Shown here: piece after piece, positions 1 to 7,714 of the stretch
Position numbering within the stretch: position 1 is the first letter of the stretch
Layout: each line of letters begins with the position of its first letter
Source: Acidobacteriota bacterium
GTDB taxonomy: Bacteria; Acidobacteriota; Terriglobia; 2-12-FULL-54-10
Assembly (NCBI GenBank): GCA_016191085.1
Contig: JACPPJ010000014.1
Location: 24,942 to 88,941 of the forward strand
Direction of reading: 5' to 3'
Length of the DNA: 64,000 nt
Program-made: the position numbers and the translations under genes
The notes under the pieces: generated by a model
Databases searched by the model: none
What the model was told of the DNA's origin: nothing
Seen by the model: only the letters and a program-made list of their open reading frames with translations

Positions 1-169
1 GGTAAGGATAACATACCCGGCTGGTATTCTCGGGTTGGCCACTGGGCGCGAGCGCGCGGTCAGTCGTGTACCTTTCGAAACACTTTCCACGCGATCAGGC
101 GCCATTTATTATCCGTCAGTTCAGGATGCGGCATCTGCAGTTTTTCTTCCTCCCGCGCTGTCCCGAACC

Positions 170-1114
170 ATGAGCATGCCTACGAGCCAAAAGCGGTTTA
201 GATACACGTGCGCATCGGCGCTGTTCGCACTGGTGCTGCCATGCGCCCTCGCTCAAGCTGCTGCGCCAGTCGGCCTGCTGTCGAAGGTCTCCGGGACTGT
301 TCAGATCGTCCGCGCCGGCGAAAAAAGCACTCATCTCGCTCGAACAGCAGACCTGATCCTGCCGGGCGATCGCATTATTGTCGCTACGAATTCGGAAGCT
401 TCCTTTTTGTTCTGCCCCGAAGCAGTATCTGCCAGGATTCTAGAGGAGAGCGAAATAGAGTTCGATTCGCCGCTCGAGGTGCACAAGGGAAAGGTGACGG
501 ACGAGCGCAAAGTGGGCTCCTGCCAATTGCCGGACAATCTATCTGCTACCAGCGAAATGCCATTCGGCATGTTACGTCTCCGCCCATCAAACCTCGTGCT
601 CGTTTCACCCTTTCGAACCAGCATCGCGACTCCGCGCCCGCACTTCCGATGGGAACCGCTGGACCGTGCCAGTGGCTACCTGATCGATTTGCTGGACCAC
701 GAGCAGCGCGTTCTGTGGAGTGACACTGTTAACACAAATCACGCTGTATACTCGGCCAGTGCGCCTGCGCTCCAGTGGGGGCAGAAGTATTGGTGGCGCA
801 TCACCGCAAGCGATGGCCAACGGATTCTGTCGGAGGCGAGTGCGTCCTTCCAGCTCCTGCCGCAAGAACAAGCCGAAAGGGTGCGCTGGTCGGAGGAGAG
901 CCTGCGCCGCATGATCACGGAGCATCCTGGCGATAACGCGGCGCTGTTCTTAATTGCGTTTCTGTACGAACAAAACGGACTATTTGACCAGGCCGTGCTG
1001 GCTTACGCCGAACTGGCGCACCGCATCGGGCCGCAGAATTGGGTCGAAGCTCGCCTGGTTAACCTTATGAATAACCTCGGCTGGGAAAAGCTCTACACCG
1101 ATTTAATTCAATAG
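170..1114 (+). CDS. Secreted FecR-domain protein with C-terminal helical repeat region
   Basis: About 314 residues from the ATG at 170. This start is preferred over an upstream in-frame ATG at 35 because it places a typical signal peptide (basic stretch KRFRYT, then hydrophobic ALFALVLPCALAQA) at the N-terminus. Residues about 33-120 resemble a FecR domain: a 'GLLSKVSGTVQIVRAG' strand followed by 'ILPGDRIIVATNSEASFLF'. A fibronectin-like stretch follows (PHFRWEPLDRASGYLI ... WWRITASDG), and the C-terminal 70 residues look like TPR-type helices (ALFLIAFLYEQNGLFDQAVLAYAEL). FecR domains outside sigma regulation often occur in periplasmic or cell-surface proteins of Acidobacteriota. No sigma/anti-sigma pair is adjacent, so an envelope role is inferred, not shown. 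Bases 1-169 hold no supported gene. Confidence 0.7.
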   Translation: MSMPTSQKRFRYTCASALFALVLPCALAQAAAPVGLLSKVSGTVQIVRAGEKSTHLARTADLILPGDRIIVATNSEASFLFCPEAVSARILEESEIEFDSPLEVHKGKVTDERKVGSCQLPDNLSATSEMPFGMLRLRPSNLVLVSPFRTSIATPRPHFRWEPLDRASGYLIDLLDHEQRVLWSDTVNTNHAVYSASAPALQWGQKYWWRITASDGQRILSEASASFQLLPQEQAERVRWSEESLRRMITEHPGDNAALFLIAFLYEQNGLFDQAVLAYAELAHRIGPQNWVEARLVNLMNNLGWEKLYTDLIQ

Positions 1115-1247
1115 GATGTAGCGGGGCTCCGCGCGCCGCCCTACGCCTGGGCGTGGAGGCGGGTCGGCAGTTCTTCACCTTAGGTAGTGGTGCTTTAGTG
1201 TGCAGATGGGTTTGAATCTGTTCTTTGGGAGAAGGAGGGGTTCCGTC

Positions 1248-1559
1248 TTATTCGGTCTTTGGGGACTGCTTGGAAAGATGCTCCTCGATCTTAAATAAAT
1301 TTCTGGATAACAACTCTGTCATGGCCTTGGCTTGCTGGTGCGTAAGCACAAGCCCAACGACCGGCTTTAGTTCTTTGCCAAATTGATCCCCAAATGCAAT
1401 TCGAACATCAACGTTCCCAATGCCCATCGAGATCCGATTTGCATACAGATAATTCGAGTTGGTGAGCAAGAACTCAACCGCTGGGTCTATTTCTTTGTTT
1501 TCCGGTTGGTCGGGTTTTTGTTCTTTTTGGGTTTCTTTCGGCGGTGTTTCCTTAGGCAT
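1248..1559 (-). CDS. DUF3467 family protein
   Basis: 103 residues. The N-terminus is a low-complexity Pro/Glu/Lys-rich tail (about residues 1-25). The rest matches the DUF3467 pattern: 'YANRISMGIGNVDVRIAFGDQFG' followed by 'VVGLVLTHQQAKAMTELLSRNL'. Members are small proteins of unknown function. It lies 51 bp downstream of the XRE antitoxin gene on the same strand and is probably the third gene of that operon. Whether it takes part in the toxin-antitoxin function is unknown. Confidence 0.65.
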   Translation of the reverse strand: MPKETPPKETQKEQKPDQPENKEIDPAVEFLLTNSNYLYANRISMGIGNVDVRIAFGDQFGKELKPVVGLVLTHQQAKAMTELLSRNLFKIEEHLSKQSPKTE

Positions 1560-1610
1560 TGCAACTCCAATCTTCTCTTATCTCGTTCCAGTTGTTCCGG
1601 GCCGTACTAG

Positions 1611-2123
1611 CTATCCGGCTTTTTCCCAGAGCAGCGTCTGCACTCGTTCACTTGTTGAAACGACATTACTCCCATGGTCAGACAAAATCGCATCCGCAGT
1701 CCATTCGTCGGAATAGGGGAGTCCAACCGCGATCAGCCGCGTGTTCTGTTCGGCTTCTTGTGCAAAAGCTGGGTCATGCTCGAAATCCGGCCGCTGTAGC
1801 GATGTGCGGCTGAAATGTTCGGCCTCATCCAGCAACGTTCCAAACGTCTCAAAAGTGATTCGCAGTCGCATGCCCAGCGCGCGCGCGAGCTTCCGTAGAG
1901 TTTCTGTCTTCCACGCTGAATAATTGACATTTTCTAGCCGAGATATGCCAGCCTGTTTCGTTCCGATCTTCTCTGCTAGGTCCTGCTGCGTCATGTTATT
2001 CCGTTGTTCACGCAGTACCCTGATTTGAGTGGCGATACTTGTATTCAGGAAATCTTCTGCGTATGCGTAGCGGTAATCCTCATCCTGGAATTCTTCCTTA
2101 AGGTTGTTGCGGTATTCGTTCAT
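1611..2123 (-). CDS. XRE-family HTH antitoxin (HigA-like)
   Basis: 170 residues; the start is supported by GGAGAG about 7 nt upstream. An N-terminal acidic helix (MNEYRNNLKEEFQDEDYRYAYAEDFLNTSIATQIRVLREQ) leads into a Cro/C1-type HTH: 'MTQQDLAEKIGTKQAGISRLENVNYSAWKTETLRKLARAL'. After it comes 'MRLRITFETFGTLLDEAEHFSRTSLQRPDFEHDPAF', typical of XRE antitoxins paired with RelE/HigB-like toxins. The frameshifted toxin gene lies just upstream with a 23-bp gap, a reverse-order (toxin first) arrangement as in higBA. It probably binds the two palindromes at 2527-2542 and 2572-2587. The reading frame is intact. A 72-bp stretch of this gene (1742-1813, about residues 104-127) recurs exactly at 3592-3663. 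Confidence 0.8.
   Translation of the reverse strand: MNEYRNNLKEEFQDEDYRYAYAEDFLNTSIATQIRVLREQRNNMTQQDLAEKIGTKQAGISRLENVNYSAWKTETLRKLARALGMRLRITFETFGTLLDEAEHFSRTSLQRPDFEHDPAFAQEAEQNTRLIAVGLPYSDEWTADAILSDHGSNVVSTSERVQTLLWEKAG
1742..1813. repeat. 72-bp direct repeat, copy A (inside the antitoxin gene)
   Basis: Identical base for base, by eye, to 3592-3663. This copy is part of the antitoxin coding sequence (about codons 104-127). Flanking bases differ on both sides. Confidence 0.9.
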
Positions 2124-2146
2124 GTTTCACTCTCCGCGAGCGATCA

Positions 2147-2465
2147 TTAAGTACTATTTGGCGGTTTTGCGTTTGTCTCTGCTTTTTCTTTCGCCCCTGA
2201 TGGCAGTTTCCCGCCTGTCTCGACTGCACCGAGAACTAGCGTATATTCCCTTTCAACGTCAACGGGACCGCGGCATAGCATGGGTCGCAACTGCACATCA
2301 GCCTTTATCACCAGTTTGTAGATGCTTTTGTAAACAGGACCAGCAAGAAATTTCGTTTGGATCGCGAGTTCAAAGTCTATCTGTGCGAGGCGGTCCAGCT
2401 TCTGATTTAAACGCCGCACGGGAACGCTTCGTGAGCCTATCGTCCTCTACCCAACGAAGGATCAT
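2147..2465 (-). pseudogene. Frameshifted RelE/HigB-like toxin gene
   Basis: The ATG at 2465 has a strong ribosome binding site (GAGGGGAGA). The first 19 codons read MILRWVEDDRLTKRSRAAF. In that frame the gene then runs to a stop near 2370. The expected continuation is in the next frame: NQKLDRLAQIDFELAIQTKFLAGPVYKSIYKLVIKADVQLRPMLCRGPVDVEREYTLVLGAVETGGKL, ending at 2147. The switch occurs at a TTTAAAT run near 2408 and equals one extra base. The combined protein of about 105 residues has the layout of RelE-superfamily proteins that precede this type of XRE antitoxin. A sequencing error or rare recoding cannot be excluded, but the run is not a canonical -1 slippery site, since the shift required is +1 (or -2). 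Translation from an internal start at 2419 would lack the N-terminal strand and helix. Confidence 0.65.
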
Positions 2466-2506
2466 ATTCTCCCCTCGCTCGGAAAGGAAATCCCATAGCA
2501 GATACG

Positions 2507-2535
2507 ATGATATAGCAGGAAACGGTATAACGCAA
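2507..2535 (-). promoter_or_regulatory. Sigma70-like promoter of the toxin-antitoxin operon
   Basis: On the minus strand there is a -35 TTGCGT (2530-2535), a 17-bp spacer and a -10 TATCAT (2507-2512), about 40 nt upstream of the toxin ATG at 2465. The -35 box is overlapped by the palindrome at 2527-2542, as expected for antitoxin autorepression. Confidence 0.55.
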
Positions 2536-2542
2536 GCGTTAT
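2527..2542. promoter_or_regulatory. Palindromic operator 1 of the TA operon
   Basis: ATAACGC-AA-GCGTTAT is a perfect 7-bp inverted repeat overlapping the -35 box of the toxin promoter. Its outer bases match the second site at 2572-2587 (shared frame ATAACnC....GnGTTAT). Inferred to be bound by the XRE antitoxin. Confidence 0.55.
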
Positions 2543-2571
2543 TATTTTTATTCTTCGGGATTGACCAAGAC

Positions 2572-2587
2572 ATAACTCGCGTGTTAT
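2572..2587. promoter_or_regulatory. Palindromic operator 2 of the TA operon
   Basis: ATAACTCGCGTGTTAT is a 16-bp site of the same architecture as operator 1; its outer ATAAC/GTTAT arms are identical. It lies 45 bp away centre to centre, upstream of the promoter. Confidence 0.5.
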
Positions 2588-2611
2588 GTTAGAAGAATCA
2601 TGTTAAAAACA

Positions 2612-2656
2612 AAAGGCCAACTAGCCCAGTCCGAAAGAACTGAACTGTTGGCCTTT
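2612..2656 (-). terminator. Hairpin with T-rich tail on the minus strand
   Basis: A perfect 10-bp inverted repeat, AAAGGCCAAC at 2612-2621 with GTTGGCCTTT at 2647-2656, has further pairing inside the loop (CAGT/ACTG). On the minus strand the hairpin is followed by TTTTGTTTTT, like an intrinsic terminator. It would shield the TA promoter from leftward readthrough across the tRNA region. Confidence 0.5.
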
Positions 2657-2664
2657 GATTCTGT

Positions 2665-2757
2665 GGCGAGTTGCCAGAGTGGCTTAATGCGCCGGACTGT
2701 AAATCTGCGTAGGGTGTGTCAGCACCTTCGCGGGTTCGAATCCCGCACTCGCCGCCA
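2665..2757 (+). tRNA. tRNA-Tyr (GTA)
   Basis: The acceptor arm GGCGAGT (2665-2671) pairs with ACTCGCC (2747-2753). The discriminator base G is at 2754 and CCA is encoded at 2755-2757. The anticodon loop CTGTAAA gives anticodon GTA at 2699-2701. A long variable arm (GGGTG...CACCT) and the T-arm CGGGTTCGAATCCCG are present, as expected for a class II bacterial tRNA-Tyr. The anticodon stem has one C-C opposition and one G-U pair. The truncated IS1 begins within about 130 bp of the 3' end. Confidence 0.93.
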
Positions 2758-2885
2758 GTCTTATAACTTCGCCCCGTTAGTAGTTGGAGCTACCAGCAGG
2801 GCCATCCTCAAGCCGAAGCCAGAGGACAGGGTTGTTACGCCCGCTGTCATTTTGGCTCTCAGGCTCGAAGAAAGTCAAGCGCCAA

Positions 2886-3590
2886 ATGACATGCCACAAT
2901 TGCGAAGTTCAAACCGTGAAAGCTGGGAAGTACGGCAAGAAACGGATTCAGCGTTACTTGTGCAAGCAGTGTGGGAAGTTTTACAGCGAGCCGCAGAACA
3001 AGCCGCTCGACTCGCGGTTGCCAATGGAGAAAGTAACCATGATTCTCCATTGCCTTGTTGAAGGAAACAGCGTGAGGGGCACAGCGCGGCTCTGCGATGT
3101 AGAGAAGCGAACCGTGCTGAATCTGTTAAAGGCCGCTGGCGATCACTGCGAACGGCTACTCGAAAAGCGAATCTGCAATGTATCAGTGAACGATGTACAA
3201 CTAGACGAAACGTGGAGCTACGTGTTCAAAAAAGAGGGGCACAAATGGATGTATGAAATGGACAATGAGCGGATCGGAGATGCTTACACGTTCATTGGCA
3301 TTGAACGCGACTCAAAACTGATCGTAGCGTGGCACCTTGGCAAGAGGACATCCGAGAGCACAAACGTGTTCATTGAGAAACTACGCAAGGCGACGGGCAA
3401 TAACAGATTCCAAATCTCCACCGATGGATTCCCCGCCTATCCTCCTGCCATTGAGAACACATTTGGCGCAGATGTGGACAACGGGCAAATCGTCAAAACC
3501 TATGGGAAGCCTGAAGAGGGACGGGCGGAGCGATATTCTCCGGGAGAGGTTATAAATGCTATTCCAACTCGCGTATTTGGAGATCCCGAT
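2886..3590 (+). pseudogene. IS1-family transposase, 3' truncated
   Basis: From ATG 2886 the product begins with a zinc-ribbon-like N-terminus (MTCHNCEVQTVKAGKYGKKRIQRYLCKQCGKFY) and an HTH-like region (VEGNSVRGTARLCDVEKRTVLNLL). The first catalytic Asp lies in LDETWSYVFKKEG, followed by the second Asp in STDGFPAY. Family members continue past a 'GNPDPDKISTSHVERQN'-type segment that carries the catalytic Glu. Here the similarity stops at VFGDPD, about position 3590, and the frame runs into a 72-bp copy of the upstream antitoxin gene before a stop at 3683. The third acidic residue and the C-terminal part are absent, so the enzyme should be inactive. No clear IS1 terminal inverted repeats could be identified. 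Confidence 0.8.
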
Positions 3591-3591
3591 A

Positions 3592-3663
3592 TGTTCTGTT
3601 CGGCTTCTTGTGCAAAAGCTGGGTCATGCTCGAAATCCGGCCGCTGTAGCGATGTGCGGCTGA
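3592..3663. repeat. 72-bp direct repeat, copy B (fused to the IS1 remnant)
   Basis: Exact copy of 1742-1813 in the same orientation, placed where the IS1 transposase homology ends. The two copies flank the TA operon start, tRNA-Tyr and the IS1 remnant, a span of about 1.85 kb. Confidence 0.9.
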
Positions 3664-3679
3664 CTTCACCTTTCCTGCA

Positions 3680-3707
3680 TTGACACGCGGGACTCTCGTT
3701 GTAAAAT
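3680..3707 (+). promoter_or_regulatory. Sigma70-like promoter upstream of the sulfurtransferase
   Basis: TTGACA (3680-3685), 16-bp spacer, TAAAAT (3702-3707). It lies about 110 nt upstream of the sulfurtransferase start and just past the 72-bp repeat. Confidence 0.55.
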
Positions 3708-3817
3708 ACTAAGGTTTGGCGGATTTCTGTTCGTGATCAAATTGTGCGTACGCTGGACCGTCAGGTCCCAGCGGAATCGCTTTCTTCTTTGGTCCCTACC
3801 TTATGAGGAGGACAATG

Positions 3818-4696
3818 ATGGCCAACTATGCACACCCGGAAGTGCTCGTCGGCACGGATTGGGTTGCCGAGCATCTGAACGATCCCAATATTCGCATCGT
3901 CGAAGTCGATGTAGATAACAAAGCTTATGACGAGGGGCATGTTCCTGGCGCTCTGGCATGGCCGTGGAATACACAGCTATGCGACACCGTTCGTCGCGAC
4001 ATTCTTTCCCAGAAACAATTCGAGGAACTGATGGCCAGTTCCGGAATTTCCAATGACACCACCGTGGTCATCTACGGTGACAACAACAACTGGTTCGCTG
4101 CGTGGGCGTTCTGGCAGATGAAGATCTATGGGCACAAGGACGTCAGGATTATGAACGGCGGGCGCAAGAAGTGGGTGGCTGAGGGCCGCGATTTGAGCAT
4201 GGAAACACCCAAACCATCCCGGACGGCTTACAAAGCCTCGGCGCCGGACAACTCTCTGCGGGCTTTCCTGCCGCAGGTTCAAACCGCCGCCGAACGCGAA
4301 TCGGCCGACTTGGTTGACGTGCGCAGCCCGCAGGAGTACACGGGCGAGATTCTGGCGCCTCCGGGACTTCCCGAGACTTGCCAGCGCGGCGGACACATTC
4401 CCGGTGCGCGCAGTATTCCGTGGGGCAAAGCGGTCAACGACGACGGCACGTTCAAATCGTTTGAGGATTTGAAGAATCTCTACGGGTCCGAAGGCGTGAC
4501 GGGCTCCAGGCCGGTCATCGCTTACTGCCGCATCGGCGAGCGGTCCAGTCACACATGGTTTGTTCTGAAGTATCTGCTGGGCTTTAAAGATGTGGCGAAT
4601 TACGACGGTTCCTGGACAGAGTGGGGAAACCTGGTGGGCGCGCCGGTTGAACGAGGCGCTGCCGCTGCAAAGGCCAGTTATCCAAGGGCGAGCTAG
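3818..4696 (+). CDS. Thiosulfate/3-mercaptopyruvate sulfurtransferase (tandem rhodanese)
   Basis: 292 residues from ATG 3818, which sits 6 nt after GAGGAGG. An upstream in-frame ATG at 3803 overlaps that Shine-Dalgarno and is unlikely. There are two rhodanese domains. The N-terminal one (about 8-125) is non-catalytic, with no Cys at its loop (IYGDNNNWFAA). The C-terminal one (about 150-280) carries the active-site loop CRIGERS with Cys237. That loop is the form seen in CysA/SseA-type thiosulfate sulfurtransferases. The enzyme transfers sulfane sulfur from thiosulfate or mercaptopyruvate to thiol acceptors or cyanide; the preferred donor cannot be told from sequence alone. The small gene 9 bp downstream is probably cotranscribed. 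Confidence 0.88.
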   Translation: MANYAHPEVLVGTDWVAEHLNDPNIRIVEVDVDNKAYDEGHVPGALAWPWNTQLCDTVRRDILSQKQFEELMASSGISNDTTVVIYGDNNNWFAAWAFWQMKIYGHKDVRIMNGGRKKWVAEGRDLSMETPKPSRTAYKASAPDNSLRAFLPQVQTAAERESADLVDVRSPQEYTGEILAPPGLPETCQRGGHIPGARSIPWGKAVNDDGTFKSFEDLKNLYGSEGVTGSRPVIAYCRIGERSSHTWFVLKYLLGFKDVANYDGSWTEWGNLVGAPVERGAAAAKASYPRAS

Positions 4697-4705
4697 ATAA
4701 GCAAT

Positions 4706-4927
4706 ATGACTTCACAAGAATACAAAGAAACCAAATTGGAGCTCGAAGGGTGGCCGGTCAACGTTACATCGTACAAGCTCGGCGACCGGTTCTATTGCAA
4801 GGTAGACAACGTTTCGCCAGGCGCTTGGTTAGCACGAACAACCGGCGCCACGCGCGAAGAGGCGGAGCAAGCCGCGCTGGAACGTGCTAGACAGATGCTC
4901 GGGCGTACGCGGCGGCAAGCGGTCTAA
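4706..4927 (+). CDS. Small conserved hypothetical protein downstream of the sulfurtransferase
   Basis: 73 residues, MTSQEYKETKLELEGWPVNVTSYKLGDRFYCKVDNVSPGAWLARTTG..., ending in an Ala/Arg-rich amphipathic helix (REEAEQAALERARQML). The predicted fold is a short beta sheet then a helix. It lies 9 bp after the sulfurtransferase stop, suggesting an operon. No family recognised and no catalytic motif seen. Confidence 0.65.
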   Translation: MTSQEYKETKLELEGWPVNVTSYKLGDRFYCKVDNVSPGAWLARTTGATREEAEQAALERARQMLGRTRRQAV

Positions 4928-4942
4928 TAACAGGAATCGCGG

Positions 4943-5620
4943 TCAGGACTGCTCTACCAAGCCGTGATGCAGAGCGGCCATGGCAAGCTCGAGGCGGCTT
5001 GAAACGCCCAATTTGTCAAAGATGTTCGTCAGGTGGTGCTTCACCGTGTCTTCGCTGAGCGAGTAGCGGTTGGCAATTTCGCGGTTGGAGCAGCCTTCGA
5101 CAACTGTCGCCACAATTTCGCGTTCGCGCGCTGTCAGCCCGAAGGGGTGCTGGGTTGCGGGTTGATATTTGCGGCCCGGGCTGACGTTTTGGAAGGCCTG
5201 CCAGAGATCGGGCACGGGCTCCTGTCCCAGCCAGAACTGGCCTGCGCCGACCGCCCGGATACATTTCAGCAGCACCTCCGCCGCCGATTCCTTCAATACT
5301 ACTCCACGAGCTCCGAGCTTCAAACATTCCAGAATCTGCTTCTTGTCAATGCTGGCAGTCAGCACAATGACCTTCAGGCGGTCGTCGAGCGGGGCTAACG
5401 TGCGGAGCACATCCATTCCTTTTACGCGTGGCATGTTCAAGTCCAGCAACAACACATCCGCTTCCACGTTCTTGAGCAGATCGATGGTCTGTTGCCCGTC
5501 GGCGGCTTCGCCTACCACCTGCATGTCGGATTCCGATTGAAACACCATCCGAAGACCGTCACGAAACAGCGCGTGGTCGTCAGCGATCACAATACGGGTT
5601 GGAGTAACGAAGGTTTGCAT
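4943..5620 (-). CDS. NarL/FixJ-type response regulator
   Basis: 225 residues. A receiver domain (about 8-125) has the acidic pocket IADDH, phospho-acceptor Asp in VLLLDLNMPRV and conserved Lys in GVVLKESA. A linker leads to a C-terminal LuxR-type HTH (about 160-222: LTAREREIVATVVEGCSNREIANRYSLSEDTVKHHLTNIFDKLGV). It is encoded 10 bp after the sensor kinase gene, forming a classical kinase-regulator operon. Its regulon cannot be inferred from this window. Confidence 0.92.
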   Translation of the reverse strand: MQTFVTPTRIVIADDHALFRDGLRMVFQSESDMQVVGEAADGQQTIDLLKNVEADVLLLDLNMPRVKGMDVLRTLAPLDDRLKVIVLTASIDKKQILECLKLGARGVVLKESAAEVLLKCIRAVGAGQFWLGQEPVPDLWQAFQNVSPGRKYQPATQHPFGLTAREREIVATVVEGCSNREIANRYSLSEDTVKHHLTNIFDKLGVSSRLELAMAALHHGLVEQS

Positions 5621-5630
5621 GGTTAAATGG

Positions 5631-7412
5631 TTAATCTGTCGCAGGATGCCACGGAATCAGAATCTCCAGACGCGCCCCTTCGCCGGGTGTGGAATCCACA
5701 GAGATCTCTCCTCTCAATGAATGCACGCGCTCTTTGATCAGTACAGGACCCGAGCGGCTCTGTCGCAACTCTGAGTCGGAGAGGTGCCCCCTGAACGGGA
5801 ATCCCTGGCCATCGTCGGCAATGACCATCTTGCAGTAGCCGTTCTGGGAGTTGAACGCAACGCTGACGTTACTCGCCCGACTATGCCGTCGCACGTTCAC
5901 CAACGCTTCTTGGACAATGCGAATAGCTTCGCGGCAGACACGTGGACGTAGAGTGACCTGTTGCAAATCGCACGAAAACTGCGCCTTGATGCCGGTCTCG
6001 CGCTGGAACTTATCGACGAGGTCTTCCACGTACTCGAGGAACTTCCCCGGACGAATCTCAATCGGCTTCATCTGCTCCATCAGTTCGCGGAGCGTCACGC
6101 ATTCCTGCCGCAGAATCTCCTCAATTCTCGATAATTCCTCCACGACGGTAGACGGCAAATCATGGCTGCGGCGCCTCAGTAAGTCAAGTCTGATAACGGA
6201 GGCGGTGACCGATTGAATTACTCCGTCGTGAATCTCGCGGGCCACCCGCGCCCGTTCCAAAACGCTGGCGCGAGATCGCAGGCGGCGCAGAATATATACG
6301 TTGTATACAGCCGGAATGGTCCGCCGTAATAGCATTTCCGCGAACTGAAGCTCTTCCTTGCGCGACCAGCCCAGGCGTGGATCTAGCAAAAAGAGGCGGC
6401 CCAACCATTCCCCACGAAATTGAAAAGACACTTGCAACAGAGCGCGAGAAAACGGATGCGCTTGCAAGAAACTGTCGGGCAGTTGCAACGACGAAGTGGA
6501 TTGCGTGCCAGACTCTGATCTCAAGGTGAGCAAATTGTAGTCTCTGTTGCGGCGCTTGGCGTGCCATGTCGACGGGGGTGACTCGAAAAAATACGTACCC
6601 TCAGCGGCCGGACCGGGCTCAGAGTAGAGAAGCGTAACTACCCCAGTATGGCTGGATTCTGCTTCCCACAGAAATATATCCCCGTTGCCGGTTGACTGCA
6701 GAACCAGCAGAGATGAACGGGCGTCGAAGATTCCGAGAAACTCCTCAAGCACCGCTTGGATTGAGTCGCGCAGGCCCGATTCGATCCGTGGTTTCGCCAT
6801 GATACGGGCCACAGTGGAAGCCTCGGCTCGAAGCTCTTTTTCCTTCTCGGCCAGATATCCAATCAGGAATCCTAGACCGAGCAGGTTCGCGATTCGAATG
6901 AAGAATCGGTTCATCTCGAACGTGCCTTCGACTAATCGCGGTCCTGGAGTGCTCTCCAGCAGAAACATTTGGGCCACCAGAACGAGAACGCAGATAACAG
7001 CCGTGCCAATCGTCTCATACAAACCCCAACGATAAGCAGCCGCCATTAGCACAAAGATGAACATCAGAAAGAATGGGCTGCTGGGCCCTTGCGAAAACAA
7101 CGTCAGGAATGCGGGCCAGAGGATATCCCCGGCGTTGAGAGCCCAGGAAATCTGCGGCTTAAACCACCTACCGCCGTGGAGGGCTAGGAGTATCGCTAAA
7201 CTGTAGATTATGTACACAAGTACAGAGATGTGAATCAGACCCGAGTAGCGTGCCGGGTCAGTAGAATCGAAGGAAATCGCGAACATGCTCACGAGGGCTA
7301 GCGTTAAACGCGCCGTAGCTATGACACGCTCAGCCCGGAGCATTTCACCCGTAGGTGCCGGTACTCTAAGCCTCGTGAGAAAACGTTTTGGCCAGTGATA
7401 CAAAGCGCCCAA
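5631..7412 (-). CDS. NarL-family membrane sensor histidine kinase
   Basis: 593 residues starting at a TTG (7410-7412) with GGGG about 7 nt upstream. The N-terminal third holds about six hydrophobic segments (VIATARLTLALVSMFAI, LIHISVLVYIIYSLAILLAL, FFLMFIFVLMAAAYRW and others). It is followed by a GAF-like region (about 210-365). The dimerisation/phospho-acceptor region is HisKA_3 with AREIHDGVIQSV (His near residue 393). A HATPase domain closes the protein (VQEALVNVRRHSRASNV, DDGQGFPF, GPVLIKERV). The input is probably sensed by the membrane or GAF part; the ligand is unknown. It is paired with the regulator at 4943-5620. Confidence 0.9.
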   Translation of the reverse strand: MGALYHWPKRFLTRLRVPAPTGEMLRAERVIATARLTLALVSMFAISFDSTDPARYSGLIHISVLVYIIYSLAILLALHGGRWFKPQISWALNAGDILWPAFLTLFSQGPSSPFFLMFIFVLMAAAYRWGLYETIGTAVICVLVLVAQMFLLESTPGPRLVEGTFEMNRFFIRIANLLGLGFLIGYLAEKEKELRAEASTVARIMAKPRIESGLRDSIQAVLEEFLGIFDARSSLLVLQSTGNGDIFLWEAESSHTGVVTLLYSEPGPAAEGTYFFESPPSTWHAKRRNRDYNLLTLRSESGTQSTSSLQLPDSFLQAHPFSRALLQVSFQFRGEWLGRLFLLDPRLGWSRKEELQFAEMLLRRTIPAVYNVYILRRLRSRASVLERARVAREIHDGVIQSVTASVIRLDLLRRRSHDLPSTVVEELSRIEEILRQECVTLRELMEQMKPIEIRPGKFLEYVEDLVDKFQRETGIKAQFSCDLQQVTLRPRVCREAIRIVQEALVNVRRHSRASNVSVAFNSQNGYCKMVIADDGQGFPFRGHLSDSELRQSRSGPVLIKERVHSLRGEISVDSTPGEGARLEILIPWHPATD

Positions 7413-7714
7413 GTGTTACCCCTTTTAATACGGGCAGTATACTGCCACGGCATCGAACTGGTAAAGCGAGCAGATGCAGCAGTTCGCGTCATGTGACGGA
7501 TCACTCAAACCGGGTGTAATACTTTTTCCGCCTGCCCCGCCGCCGCGGGAAACCTTTGCAGGTGTAAACTGCATCTAGTTCTGTAAGAGCAGTTCAGACC
7601 GGCGGAACGCTCACCGCGCACCAGCTCATGGCTTTTCTTCCATGGTATAATTTGGTAGCGCCGTAAAGGGTAGGCCTTGGCAACCAAGTCAGAGAGGAAT
7701 CGGAGGAAGTTAAG
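7413..7714. promoter_or_regulatory. Divergent intergenic region with extended -10 promoter for the Deg protease
   Basis: This 302-bp gap separates the leftward kinase operon from the rightward protease gene. An extended -10 element TGG-TATAAT is present at 7643-7651, about 65 nt upstream of the protease ATG. No good -35 lies 17 bp before it, which fits an extended -10 promoter. The protease ribosome binding site is GGAGGAAG at about 7702-7709. No convincing open reading frame is seen in the gap. Confidence 0.5.

Noticed and set aside
2405-2415. Programmed -1 ribosomal frameshift in the toxin gene
   Set aside because: TTTAAAT looks slippery, but the shift needed to restore the toxin is +1 (or -2), so a plain indel is more likely.
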